Source of the DNA: Helopsaltes ochotensis
Taxonomy: Eukaryota; Chordata; Aves; Passeriformes; Locustellidae
Direction: 5' to 3'
NCBI GenBank assembly: GCA_013400155.1
Contig: VXBM01001076.1
Span: 137,104-201,103, forward strand
DNA: 64,000 bases
Shown here: piece by piece, positions 24,101 through 35,559 of the stretch
How the letters are laid out: each line of letters begins with the position of its first letter
Numbering within the stretch: the stretch's first letter is position 1
The notes under the pieces: generated by a model
The model's database searches: none
The model's input: only the letters and a program-made list of their open reading frames with translations
What the model was told of the DNA's origin: nothing
Translations under genes and position numbers: made by a program

Positions 24101-25454
24101 ATTTGCAGCTCAAATTTAGAGCCTTGAAAACAAAACCCAGCTGTACACGCGACGTGGGAATTGAGGTTTTCCAAAGAAGGAAGAGAGGGAGCGTTGTGAC
24201 GGCAGCAGCCAATTGTATCTAACTCAGTTTGGAGACATTAAAGCTTCCAGATCTATGTTTAATCCCCTGTGAGGCCAAGGTCCAGCCTGCTAATGTAATC
24301 TGAGAGCTGAAGTGTTTGAAAACGTCCTGTTCAACAGCACGGTTGGACAAACTTGCTCTCCACCAGGAGCCCTCCCTGGTGTCCCTGGCCAGCAGCAGCT
24401 TTCCCTTTCTGTTTGTGCATCATCTGCACGGAAAGTGATGCCTGTGAGAGCCACAAATCCCACGGCACTTTCACAGCAGGCGAGAGGTTCCTCGATGACT
24501 GTGGATGGAGCACTGGGAGTACCCGAGCCAGGCAAACTGCTCTGCTCTGGGTGAGCAAAATCGCAGCAAAGAGCCCAGAGGGACACCCTGCACAGCTGCC
24601 CAGACCCCGGGACCACCAACATCCCAGCCCTCCAAGCATCCTCCCACGGCGTTTGGGATCACCCTGCTGGAAAACAACAGAAAACCAAGGCTGGTGAGCA
24701 AGCCTGAACTGGAGGTGTCATTTGTGTTTGAATCATTTGTGTTTGTCCTCTTGCCAGCTCTGTCACTGTCCTCCAAAAGCAGCTCCCAGCAGCTCTGTGC
24801 AAGGGATGCAGTGCAGGATAGAACCCTCCCCAAGGTGAACACACAAGGAGCACACCCCAAAGTGGCCACACGCAGGTGGATTTAAGCACGCTGTGACACC
24901 TCCCGCTGGCACTCAGGGGTGGCTCAGGGACACATTCCACTTCACTTTTCCCGTTTTTTAGGCCAAAGGTTTGTTTCTCACCTCCCCATCAGCAGCAGCC
25001 CCTACATGCCCAGCTCAGAGTGGAGCTGGGGCAGCTCCCTGCACTCTGCATCCCACAGGGACGGGGGAACAGCAGGGCTGGGCAGGAGCCTGTTCCCCCT
25101 CCCACAGGCACAGGCAGCAGGAGCCCAGCCCGCACTGCCAGGGCTCATTTATCACCTGCCAGGACAAAGCCATTTGTTCCTGCAGCTCTCCAGAACCATC
25201 AGCATTGCCATTTCAGAACTCGCATCACTCCCAACCCATTTCAACACATCCACTCCCAATCGATGAATATTCCAGTGCTGCTCTTGTGTGATCACCCAGC
25301 ATTTCACAGAAGCAGCACATTACAAGACACTGTGGATCAATGAGCATCCCTCTTTTGTTTCCCAGGAAATGTACAGAATGACACACGCTGCTAAGTGGAT
25401 TCAAAGACCCACAATCCCTGTGCTGCTTCCCTGTTATTCGGCAAAGCAGCGTTC

Positions 25455-25575
25455 ATTATCTTAATCCCATCATTTCTCAAAAGGAAAATTGACAGAGATA
25501 TTTCAGATAAGCAGATTCAATGGCTTCAATTCTAGTGCTCTCTATCAGTCCGTCAGAGGTTATGATGATGCTTTT
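25455..25575 (+). promoter_or_regulatory. Candidate conserved noncoding element
   Basis: This repeat-free AT-rich stretch has a dense set of transcription-factor-like cores: TTAATCCC (paired-type homeodomain), CAGATAAG (GATA), and TTATGATGATG. No open frame crosses it. Enhancer function is inferred from motif content only. Confidence 0.25.
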
Positions 25576-26824
25576 TAAAGACAGAAAACCACCTCTTTAT
25601 CACTCCACTTGCACAACCAGTGTTTCAGTGATCCTACTCCTCCGCAGGCTCAAACCTACAGGCTGAAAAGCAGGGTTGGATTTTTTTTTAAAAAGCATCA
25701 TTGCTCTCTGAAAGCCAAGGCTTACAAACCTAAGTTAAATAACAGGCAATTAGCAGGCTAGCACAGAATCCAAACCCAACTGGAGCTGGGTCAGCAGCTC
25801 TGTGGCCAAACAACAAAACGTGGGGTCAGTGGTGTGTGTGCTGGGAAAGGGATGGGCAGCGACAGAGCAGCTCCTCAGCTGAGAGGAACCAGGATTTCCC
25901 AGCTGACTGGCAGTTTGCTTTTATCAATTCACACTAAGAATAATTTTCACTGCCCTGAATTTTGATACTGAAAGGAGCCAGCTGAAACCACACTGAAACG
26001 AGCACGAGATTTACGCAATTCCAGAGCTCCCGAGCGCTCCCCGTGCTCCTCCTAAATTCCAGAAGTTACAGCAGAACAGTTCAGACAACTCCTGCAGCTT
26101 CAGTGCAAACCCAGAGATCAGGATGTGCAGCCCCAGACGCATCCAAAGGTTCTGGCTGCCCTCTGGATGCAGCTGGATGTGTTTGGAGGCCAACCACACC
26201 TGGAAAATGCTCTGTGCTTACACACACACAGAGTGCTGAAATTCTTTGCAAAAGCCCTGGAAACACAAAGAACGTGGAAGGAAAATGTCAAAGTAAGCTT
26301 CAAACGAGTCCTCCCCATTCCACAGTTTTACTCAAGGACCATTTCACCATTTAACTTTTCCACCCCAGAGAACCAGAGGGGAGAAAACAGCAGGCAGAAA
26401 CCTGCACATCTGCCTGGAGGAGGCACAGCTCCAGCTCCAGTTCTGACCTCCACATTTCCCTCTCCAGGTTACAGATAAAGCATCTTCCACTGACCAAAAC
26501 CTGCCTCCCAAATGTTCCTGCTCCTGCCTAAAGGTAACCGTGGGCTTTCAGCAGGGGCACTGAGAGCTGTGGCCAGGACAGGTCCCTAAATGGGACTTGA
26601 AAGCCAAGCTCAGCATTCGTTCATCTGGAATAAAGTCACAGACTCCACACACATCTGAGCCTTTGCCTCCCTCCGTGGCTCTCTGATCACCCTTCAGTCT
26701 TTGATGAAAAGCAGCAAATGAGGCGATAATGGCTATTTGTTGTTTTCAGCTTTACCGCTAAAAGCAGTGGCAGTCTCCTCACCTTAGCCCTGGCTGTTTC
26801 CTTCCCTCCAGGCACAGGAAAGGA

Positions 26825-27045
26825 GGATAAAACACCCAAGGAAGGGAGATAAATCCCCAGGGAATGGGATAAAACACCCAAGGAAGGGAGATAAATCCCC
26901 AGGGAATGGGATAGAACACCCAAGAAAGGGGGATAAATACCCAGGGAATGGGGATAAACACCTAGCGAAGGGAGGTAAATACCCAGGGAATGGCGATAAA
27001 ATACCCAGGAAAGGGGGATAAAATACCCAGGAGAAGGGAGATTGA
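26825..27045 (+). repeat. Minisatellite, 21-bp unit in 42-bp dimers
   Basis: About ten units alternate between a GATAAAACACCCAAGGAAGG type and a GATAAATCCCCAGGGAATGG type, so the higher-order period is near 42 bp. Divergence between units rises to the right. The apparent minus-strand frames rich in PSLGVLSHSLGIYL-like repeats come from the tandem units and are not genes. Confidence 0.93.
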
Positions 27046-27259
27046 CCCAAGGAGAACTCCTGTCCACAGCTCCCTTGGAATCCAGCATAAAATCCAACAC
27101 AAAACTTTCAGTGAGCTGCCTCGAATCAAAAAGAGCCATTTGAAAAGGATGAGTCGATACTAAAGTCATAAGGAATTTCCACCTCAACCCCGGGCTGGAT
27201 GCTGGAAGAACCTCCAGTACTCCGGGAAGCTGAGAGTGGTGGGCACATGTTGCTTTTTA

Positions 27260-27261
<2 letters not shown>

Positions 27262-27333
<72 letters not shown>
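27262..27333 (-). repeat. 72-bp homopolymer T (poly(A) on minus strand)
   Basis: An uninterrupted run of 72 T. Read on the minus strand it is a poly(A) tract placed directly after a segment with an AATAAA signal. It may be the tail of a retroposed RNA. Its exact length is uncertain, because homopolymers this long are hard to sequence. Confidence 0.97.
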
Positions 27334-27335
<2 letters not shown>

Positions 27336-27770
27336 CAAGGTCGGGATTAAATGCACGAGTTGGTGTTTCTTTTTTATTGATAAACAAAAAATAAACACCT
27401 CAGATGTTTATGAATTCTTATCTGTGTCACAGTCTCACAAACCGTGAGTTCTGCAGCACCTCCAGCTAACAAATTAAAAATGGAGCCCTATCTCTCCCTA
27501 CGAAGCCTTTTAAGGATAAACTGGCCAATTAAGAAATGACACCTCGATTATTTTTACTTTTAACCCAAAAACCAACCACCCATGGGCCGCAATGCAGACT
27601 TTTCTATCCAGTTACAAAACACCACCCAAACCCATGAAAAAGAAGGTGAAAAAGAAGGACTAAACCTCCACCTTGCTTTATCTATATATTCCTGTATTCT
27701 AAACCCTTAAACTCTAAGAACCAAAACCAAACCCAACCCGGTTTGTCAGGGCCACCTGCCACGGGCACAG
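27334..27770 (-). mobile_element. Candidate poly(A)-tailed retrocopy or LTR-derived segment
   Basis: Read on the minus strand, this stretch ends in an AATAAA hexamer (27378-27373), then about 39 bp, then 72 A. That is the layout of an mRNA 3' end that was copied back into the genome. The body is AT-rich, repeats GAAAAAGAAGG twice at 27640-27660, and has no long open frame. Its parent is unknown. An endogenous-retrovirus transcript (U3-R plus tail) fits the regulatory-like texture, but no matching TG..CA boundary or target duplication was found. The left limit near 27770 is approximate. Confidence 0.45.
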
Positions 27771-27837
27771 ACAGCTCCTGATTAATGCCAGCCCTCCTTG
27801 GGTGACAGAAGAAAATGATTTGAGTAACATTTCCTGA

Positions 27838-27945
27838 CGGAGATTAATTATCTCACCACCCCAGCCCCTGGCAAAAGCGTGTCGTAAAGCAGCAATTACA
27901 ACTAATTGAATCCTCCGTTAAAAATGGATTTAATTGAAGGCAGCA
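27838..27945 (+). promoter_or_regulatory. Homeodomain-motif cluster, candidate enhancer
   Basis: Within about 110 bp there are five ATTA/TAAT-type cores, including a near-palindrome GAGATTAATTATCTC, then GCAATTAC, CTAATTGAATCC and GGATTTAATTGAAGG. The interval is free of recognised repeats. Clusters like this are common in developmental enhancers. Function is inferred from motif density and needs conservation data. Confidence 0.35.
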
Positions 27946-28435
27946 AGATGGATTTCAACGCTATCTCATTTTCAGGTGTGCAATGCTCCAGTGACTGGCT
28001 TGGGAAAAAAAAAAAAATAAATTCAGAGGTGAACGAGATGTGACATACTTCCTTTAGGAGAAAATGCTTACATTAACCGGTCATAAATTGGGTTGATTTT
28101 ATGCATTTGTTCTAGGAATGCATCTGCCAAAGATCATTAAAGGGCAAAGAGCACACAAATAACATTTTAAAGAGCTAAACACTTGAATGGGGATGGAACA
28201 GGGAGGACTTGCTTGAAGCACTAGAAATTAGAAATTATATTATAGTTACACTGTTTTGCCACCCCCCGTGGCTTTTCCTGTGCTGTTAAACACAAACCTG
28301 CCCTGCATTACACTCCAGAAAGGTGAGGGCACGAACAAACAGCGAATTTAGCGTCACAATTATCGAATTTATGGACAACATTTCTGGTAACAGTTATAAA
28401 ACACATAAACGACAGTGACTGTAGGGCATCCCGGC

Positions 28436-28492
28436 ATATACATCCATAGATATATATGATATATACAGATATATATAGATATATACATTTAT
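28436..28492. repeat. TA-rich imperfect microsatellite
   Basis: Imperfect repeats of GATATATA/CAGATATATA alternate over about 57 bp. The tract is probably slippage-prone and variable in length. Confidence 0.9.
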
Positions 28493-29358
28493 GGATAGAA
28501 ATCCCGTGTGCAGTGCTCAGAGGGTGCAGAAGTACATCGAGCTGCCTTCCTTCCCTGGCAGCTCCATGGACGGAGCCAGGCAGGAGGGATTTACCGGGAA
28601 ACCTTTGGGAAGGCTGCATTGGAGCTCCCTCTAGCCCCCACGCCAGGAAATAGGCGATTTTTTTGCAAAAAAATTCCACCTCCAAAAGAAAAATCCCGGC
28701 AATAGCACAAAGGCAGCGAGCGCTCCCAAAAACGTTTGGATGTGAATTTTTGGGGTTGGATTCTCAGGGAACTCGCCGCTCCATTTCAGTATTCCAGGTG
28801 AAAAAGGAATTAGTGCTGCACATCAAAATGGCAAATAAATATTCCAGAGTACAATTAAAAAAAAATAAATTCCAGGATACAACAACAACAACAAAATATT
28901 CCAGAATATTTATAGATTATAATATTTAATATACAAAGGTCCCCCTTGCACAAGTGTGGCTCCAGAGGGGGCTCAGCCTTCCCAAACAGAGAATTCCAAG
29001 TCCCCACGTCTCCCCAGGGACTGTCCCAGAGCCGCCTCACCCCGGTGGCATTGCCAGCCCTGGGCACCTGCTCAAGGAAGGAGCTATAAATGGCCATAAA
29101 TGACTTTATAATTCAACCTCCTCCCGAGTCCTGAGCTGCCTGGCGTGCTGGCAATCTCTATTCCATGGCACAGCCGCTGCCTTGGCTAAGGGAGCACCTT
29201 AAAACCATCCCAAAACCTTTAAAATCTTTAAACCTTTAAAATCTATGCCCTGCTGCATTTCTCGGGGGATTATTTCTTGTCCTACGTTACACAGTATTTT
29301 CCTTCAGCTAGCTAAAATCTACTTTGGGAGATGGATCTCTTAAGTTATCTCAGTTGAA

Positions 29359-29437
29359 NNNNNNNNNNNNNNNNNNNNNNNNNNNNNNNNNNNNNNNNNN
29401 NNNNNNNNNNNNNNNNNNNNNNNNNNNNNNNNNNNNN
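29359..29437. other. Assembly gap, 79 N
   Basis: There are 79 unresolved bases between unique sequences. The flanks are not obviously repetitive, so the cause is not evident. A frame called through it is an artefact. Confidence 1.
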
Positions 29438-31718
29438 CCTGTTCCAGCCCGGAGTGGCCACACGCTGCTCTCTGAGCTGTTTTAGTGACTTCCCACAGTT
29501 ATTAACAGAGGGAAAAACACTGCAAGTGCAGGAAATAACAGCGAGGCAGGGGTTGCTCTGCAAAGCTGGAGTCTCACCCACCTATTTCAGGCAGAAGTTG
29601 AATACGTTTGCAAAGGAGAACTCCAGACTGCAGAAGAAAACCAAACCAGCCCCATCCTGAACGGTGCAAGTGCCTGAAGGTGCCCAAGGAGGAATTTCCC
29701 ATCCAAACTCCCCCAAAGCAGCAGCTTTTTTTCACAGAAGGAGAAAATAAGAAGAAAAGTAAGAAAAATGCCATTTCTACTTTGTTTTCCATCCCCAAAT
29801 GCACAATAAGACAGTCTTCCCTCTTCACAAAAACAGTGCAAATTCATCCAGGAATGGGAATTTTTCTGCCGGCACCTTTCTCTGTTTTATAACATGCAGC
29901 ATTTTAGGTCATCTAACTCTGGTTAACCAAGAGAGCCCCTACCAGCCTCTGCTGCTAAACCCAGCATGTTTTATTCAGCCAGCCATGATTTATTCAAGGA
30001 GGAAAATGTTTACTCCTGCATCTCTGGCTTCCACTGCACCAGGGGAGGTCAGCTCTCTGTCTGCTCCTGGAGAGAAAATGCCACAATGCAGGGACACTCC
30101 AGCAAAAAACCCCAAACTGTCCCCAGTCCCAGCCACCCCTCATGACCCTATTTCCCCTTCACTGGAAAACTACTGGATGGAAACACCAAAATGCTGCTCA
30201 GGCTTTGCTTTCATGTTCTCCTGAGACTCCTCAGGAACTGCAGCCACTTTCAGGATAATCACCTGCCAGCTCTTCAGGGCTTTGCAGGGTTAAATGAGCT
30301 TTGCTTCTTTTGTTTTCCTCTTTTGCACAAACAGATAAAAGGTACTCACTGAAAGATTGGGCAAACCTTCCCCTCTGCAAGGGGATAATTACAGCGCTCC
30401 AGAGTTCAGCTTGCTGAGGAGGGAATGGTAATCACTGTTTATGTCTGGGAGGGAGATAAGCAAGTCAAAATAGCAGAAATTCCTACTGTTTCCAGCTTTG
30501 GGAAGCAACTCTGAGAAACTCTTAATTATAGAGTAAAAGACCCAAATGGTGAGCAGTGTTCAAACATTTCAGTGTTTTGCCCTGCCCAGTAAACATCAGA
30601 GCACTTCCAGGGATATAATCAACTGCAGTCATCCACTACACTGTTTTTTGCATACATTATTTTGAAATTTTACAGAGGGAACGAGTGTTCTTTCTCTATG
30701 TTGTCACGAGAAGCGATCAAGAAACATGTGAAACCAAGAACATCCAATACCAAAGAGCAGCAGCAGCCACGGAGTGTGAGCAGTGAGCAGAAACGATGCA
30801 GAAAAACTTGCAAAATCATAAAGGCAGATTATTCTTGTGCCAGCAAATCCCTCCCCAGGCCTGGGACACTGCACAGTCACAGCCAAGGCAAGCAGAAGGA
30901 AACATTTCACAGCAAGGATAGACAGGGGATCAAACCTCACAGAAAAGCAAATAACCTGTATTCTGGTTTTACAGAGACTCCTCTGGGGGGAAAAAAGCAC
31001 ATTGGAAAGATGAGAGGCAGCCTCAAGCTGCCTTCACAGTTCTTCCCTCCTTGATCCCGGTGATTCTCCTTTTATCCCATCCTCAAAGTACACAAGTACA
31101 AATAAATACCTGCTTTTCACCCTACATCAAGCCACCTCTCCTTCACTCGAGCCCCAGACAGTGGGGAGTGATATTTTTACCTCACGATAGCAACTACAGA
31201 TTTAAGAAAATTTTTCCCCTTCTCCAGTCCTTCTTTCTATTTTCAAGGCAGTAAATGCCACAGCTGAGAAATTCTGTTCCCTGGTATATCTGCTTGCACT
31301 GGTTAAATCTGGAAGACCCAAGAAGCAGAAAATTCTCTGGTTATTTTATTTTAGAGCACAGGAGGTTTTCATGCTGGAAAGGTGTAACCAGCCAAGAGCC
31401 TCGTGGGCACTTGAGGACCCATGGACACAATCCCATTTATCCAGCTGCAGCCACAGGGCTCTTCAGCTGCAAATTCATTCCTTCAGACACAACCTGGTGT
31501 GGTTTCTTCCTTTGAGAGAAATGTTTTCACTGGTGAGGCAACAGAAGCAGACAAGTTATGGCCCTGTGGCCCATCCAGGACTCGCACAGAGGCCAAGGAA
31601 ATCAGAGGACAGAGCTCAAAGCAGCTCAGGAGGGGAGCAGACATGGAGAGAGGATCTGCTGCCACAGCAGAGATGTGCTGGCTCCTCAGAACCAGCACCG
31701 AGGGAAGGAAGAAGGGCT
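29438..31718. other. Single-copy noncoding DNA
   Basis: No gene was recognised. Several short open frames overlap on both strands at 29450-30230 and 30660-31050. The latter is Lys/Ser-rich and has no known domain. No mobile element was identified. Confidence 0.5.
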
Positions 31719-31995
31719 CATCCACAAAATGTGTGCACGTTCTGTGCTTAAACATGCTGAGGTACACAGCCAGGCAGCTAGAAATCAGATCCCTATTCAA
31801 CATTTCTCTGGTAGGAAATGCCAATGAATATTCATATCCTATCAGCACTGAAAAGAACTCTGAAGTGCAGCTCCTTCAGATATGTCTTCACCTGGGGCTG
31901 AGCACTGACTGGAAGCTACCACAGGACCAGGGGTGCTGCTGCATGGGCTGGGATGTCTCTGTAACATCCACAAAATGTCACACGTTTTGTGTTAA
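31719..31995 (+). repeat. Dispersed repeat copy A with 33-bp flanking direct repeats
   Basis: The core at 31744-31960 is about 217 bp and closely matches 33583-33800, with two 5-bp indels and a few substitutions. It is bordered by two related 31-33-bp direct repeats at 31719-31751 and 31965-31995, each starting CATCCACAAAATG and ending in a TTGTG- or CTGTG-TTAA-like sequence. That layout resembles an insertion with duplicated flanks or a local tandem duplication. No terminal inverted repeat, reverse transcriptase or poly(A) tail is visible. Confidence 0.85.
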
Positions 31996-33582
31996 GCCCA
32001 ACCTTCAACCAGCCTTAGAGAGACTCTCACAACAGCTGCCCTCCCACCCCACACCTGGGAGAGAAAAAAATCCCCCTTGGGCCGTGCCCTCCACACCACA
32101 CGGACGGCAACAAAACTCACACCGCACCTCAGGACTGATGGTACCGTTTATTTCCGTTCAAAATGAACCGTGCACTTGAGGAATGTGGCTTGTTTTGGTT
32201 TGGTTTTTTGACAGCTGGCGTGTGTTGTCAGCACTGGGCAGGAGGAGGAGAGAGAGCTGTGGGGAGAGGCCCGGAGAGAGGAGGCACTGCTGGCACGGGC
32301 AGCACGCGGATCCCACGGCAGCCGTGCCGTGCCAGCCCACGCACAGCAGGAAAGGAGGAGAGGAGAGGACAGGACAGGAGAGGAGAGGAGGGCTGGGCAG
32401 GTGGAGGAGCACCCAGCGCCCCCAGCGACCCCCAGCTTCGCTGTCATCTTGAGGACGGGCTGCTGGACCCCGAAGGCGGGCAGCAGAACTGGTGCAGGAC
32501 ACTATCTTCCCTGCCGAGGAAGGGAGGGGGGGGGCAAGAAAGAAAAGAGAGGAAGAGAATCACAGGGAACAGCATTAGGAACATTCAGCTCGAAATCTGT
32601 TTGCGTTTTGTTTCTCAAAAGTTGTTTGTGAGCAGCACCCAGTGAAGCCCTTTCCGCCTCAGAGACAGGACTCTCCACAAAGGGAGGAGCAGCCCAACGA
32701 GCCAAGGCCAACGCTGAGGACTTAAACTCTGAGAAAAAAACTGCTTTGAAAGGGCCACTCCTGGTTTTCCCCATTAGAAAAGTTACATTAGGCAGTTAAA
32801 CACTAATGTGGCTGTGGCTCGTTCATTTTTAACACACTCAGAACTTCCCACAGGTATTTTCAGTGCCCACATTCTGCTGGAAAAAGCAGAGCAGACGCAT
32901 CCCCCCCTTCTGTGGGTGGCTCACACAGAAATCCTGGCGGTGGTGGCCAGGTCTGCTCCCCACTCCCCCACCCTCCCAAGGTGCAAGGAAGAGCTCTGTC
33001 CCTCCAGGAGGAGTTGCCAGCATCATGAATGGTGCCACGAGGCAGGAGCAGTTTGGAATACCCACATCTGTAATGCTAAAAGTGCTTTATGGCGAGGGGA
33101 GGAGATGCTGGCGTAGCAGGAGGCTGCAGCCACTTCTGAACCAGTGACACAACCACGAGGGGCCACTTCCTTTAAAGGGAAGAACAGGCTAAAGGAGGAG
33201 GATGGAAAGGAACACAATGGAGGAGGAAAAACAAGAAAATCCCAAACGGAATTTCAGGCTGTTCTGCCAGTTCTCCCGACTGTGGCTCAGGAACACAATC
33301 CACCATTTGCACTCCCTGCATCACGTAGGCATCAAGTGGAAAATTACAAGTATTCCTCTAATTATGCCAGCTTTCCTTTGCCATAGGGTGTGAGCACAGA
33401 TGCCTTATGTAATCAGCTGAACCTCACACTGACTATGGGCAGGATTTGGTCACGGTTTGGATCTGCTTTGCCCTGTCCATCTGCATCCTGCCTCTCTGGG
33501 CGATGCTGCTCTCTCACACTCCTTTGCTCGGTTTGAAAACTAAAATACCATCAAGCTTTTACATCTCTGCATGTTCTAGAGA
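31996..33582. other. Unique DNA with a GC-rich, purine-rich patch
   Basis: No gene was recognised. At 32250-32530 CpG and GC rise, and a GGAGA/GGACA tandem tract lies at 32345-32392. Open frames there (about 160 codons at 32163-32645) are Arg/Gly-rich products of this composition. A poly(G) patch occurs at 32520-32535. Confidence 0.5.
32345..32392 (+). repeat. (GGAGA)n-type purine microsatellite
   Basis: About nine imperfect copies of the 5-mer GGAGA or GGACA. The strand is nearly all purine. The tract lies within a locally GC-rich patch. Confidence 0.85.
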
Positions 33583-33800
33583 GTGCTTAAACATGCTGAG
33601 GTATACAGCCAGGCAACTGCAGCTAGAAATCAGATCCCTATTCAACATTTCTCTGGTAGGAAATGCCAATGAATAGTCATATCAGCACTGAAAAGAACTC
33701 TGAAGTGCAGCTCCTTCAGATAAGTCTTCACCTGGGGCTGAGCATCGACTGGAAGCTACCACAGGACCAGGGACTCTGCTGCATGGGCTGGGATGTCTCT
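33583..33800 (+). repeat. Dispersed repeat copy B
   Basis: This copy matches 31744-31960 in direct orientation, 1,839 bp downstream. It differs by an extra TGCAG-like insertion after CAGGCAAC, a missing five bases where copy A reads TATCCTATC, and scattered substitutions. Identity is high, judged by eye at above 90 percent outside the indels. Flanks are largely unrelated to those of copy A, apart from a short GCATGTTCT-like similarity on the left. Confidence 0.85.
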
Positions 33801-34769
33801 AGGGGTGTTTGCAGGGAGGACACAACAAGTGTTTGCTTTGTGTCTCAGGGAAGAGTACAGTGCCCAGCGGTGGGAAAAAAATAAACTGAGAGTTGCAGTT
33901 TATCTATGAAGAGGTGTTTTTCATTTTAGGGGTATGAGCTATTTCCCAGTTTTCCCTGGCTGTGCTAGTGTGCAGGAATTCCCACTGTGCTCTTGAGAGG
34001 AGTTAAGGAAAACCAAACCACTCCAATACATGATAGAAGCATCTGAAAGCTCAGCATCGTCGCAGGGGGAGCCTCTGCGTTCACCACTTATGGTGGCAAA
34101 ACAGCTCCAAAGCCTCCCAGGGGCTCAGACAAAGAAATAGCACAACCAATCCTTCTATCATCGTCCACACAGTGGTTTGTTGCATGTAAGCCAACATTAC
34201 CTGGTGAAACAAAGATTCCACATTAAAATTTCACACAAGCACAGTATTTTCAGAATGACGGTTTTACCTCCCAGAGGTGCTGATTAAACATTAAGCAGGC
34301 AGAGACTGCAAGAAAATGATGGGATTTCTTTGGTACTATAACATCCTTTGCATTATCATTTTGTTTTCACAGGTCTCACTGGGGAAAAAAAAAAAGAAAA
34401 GAAAAATCTCTAGCTTCACGATTTAAAAAAATGGTCTTTGGACATGATAAGGGCATCTAAGTTGAGATTAGAAGGATGGAAGGTAGAGTGGATGGAGACA
34501 GGGATGAGTGACAGCCAACATTTCATGCAAATCAGAACGAGGAAATCACAGTTATGAACAAACCCATCAGATGGAAAGATGCTCAGACTTCAGTGGTAAG
34601 CAAATCTGTCCACAGTTGCAGTTTGCAGACATCAGCCCATCCCATTCCCACCCAGGGAATGCAGGGAGGGACAGGGCTGGGTGTCCCCAGCCTGGGCACT
34701 GCTCTACATGGATTGTGCTGTGTGTGAGGAACCTGCACGGATGGGCTGAGGGTCTGACTGGAGTTTGCC
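33801..34769. other. Single-copy noncoding DNA
   Basis: No gene was recognised in this AT-rich stretch. A short A-run at 34384-34394 is present. There are no convincing exons, RNA genes or mobile elements. Confidence 0.5.
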
Positions 34770-35035
34770 TAAAGAATCCACAATCCCAGACTGGTTTGGC
34801 TTGGAGGGACCTCAAAGCTCACCCAGTGCCAGCCCTGCCATGGCAGGGACACCTCCCACTGCCCCAGGCTGCTCCAAGCACATCCAGCCTGGCCTGGGCA
34901 CTGCCAGGGATCCAGGGGCAGCCACAGCTGCTCTGGGCACCCTGGGCCAGGGCCTGCCCACCCTCCCAGGGAGCAATTCCTGCCCAATATCTATCCTAAA
35001 CCTGCTCTCTGTCAGTTTAGAGCCATAGAAAGCAT
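34770..35035 (-). mobile_element. CR1 LINE fragment
   Basis: This minus-strand copy has its 3' end at left (AGAATCCACAATCCCAGACTGG). It continues with GGCTTGGAGGGACCTCAAAG, CCATGGCAGGGACACCTCCC, CCAGGGATCCAGGGGCAGCC, GCTGCTCTGGGCACCCTGGG and CTCCCAGGGAGCAATTCCTG, ending near CCTAAACCTGCTCTCTGTCAG. It is about 265 bp and 5' truncated. It closely resembles the songbird-type CR1 at 12012, but in the opposite orientation. Confidence 0.95.
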
Positions 35036-35559
35036 GCTTAGAAAATGCCGGGAGCAAACTTGCTCAGACAGGACACGGGGCTGATGAAATTCCCTTTCTC
35101 CGGATGCCGGTTTCTCTCTGGGCTTTGCTCAGCTCAGGTTCCAGCTGCAAGGCCTCTGAGGTGATGATGCAGCTGGACCAAGCCAGAGGCTCAGCACCTG
35201 AAGTGCAGCACTGCCTGGAGTTCTGCTTCTTCAGGGTGTCCCACGTTTCCTTTGCTTTGCATTCCAGTGACCTCTAACAAACCCCTGAGCTCCTGGAACC
35301 TGCAGCTTCCAACCAGGGGCCGTGGTTTTCAAGGCTCTACTCGGGAGGCAGGAAGGGAGAAAACCAAGCTGCAGACACTGCTGGGCTATTTTTGAATTCC
35401 CAAACAGAAACAACCCAAAAAGAGCAAGCAGAGGAGGCATATGGGCTAACTGGAACCCAGACAAGTATCGAGCTGGAAGGACGCGACAGGCTCAGGCTTC
35501 CCAAGACTTCCCGTGTAAATAAGGGAATGCAAGATAACTTGTGCCATTTCTGTCCATTT
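35036..35559. other. Single-copy noncoding DNA
   Basis: No gene or repeat was recognised. Short overlapping frames are present on both strands. The composition changes to clearly AT-rich at about 35560. Confidence 0.5.

Larger units (their letters stand above)
20376..26824. other. Long single-copy noncoding stretch
   Basis: No gene was recognised in about 6.4 kb. Small-scale structure includes a 22-bp tandem duplication at about 21094-21137 (two ATCTAAT/AATTGAAG-CATT units) and a duplicated CATTTGTGTTTG at about 24718-24745. A candidate regulatory stretch at 25455-25575 holds a TTAATCCC core, an AGATAAG GATA-type site and TGATGATG. Overlapping GC-rich frames at 22040-22840 on the minus strand, up to 251 codons, have no domain and overlap each other. 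Confidence 0.5.
27771..29358. other. Single-copy DNA with homeodomain-motif cluster
   Basis: No gene was recognised. The left part (27780-28150) is rich in homeodomain-type cores and looks like conserved noncoding DNA. A TA-rich microsatellite sits at 28436-28492. A small duplicated CCTTTAAAATC motif occurs at 29216-29242. The stretch ends at a 79-base assembly gap. Confidence 0.5.

Noticed and set aside
27126..27447. Poly-Lys and poly-Phe frames
   Set aside because: They are translations of the 72-base homopolymer.
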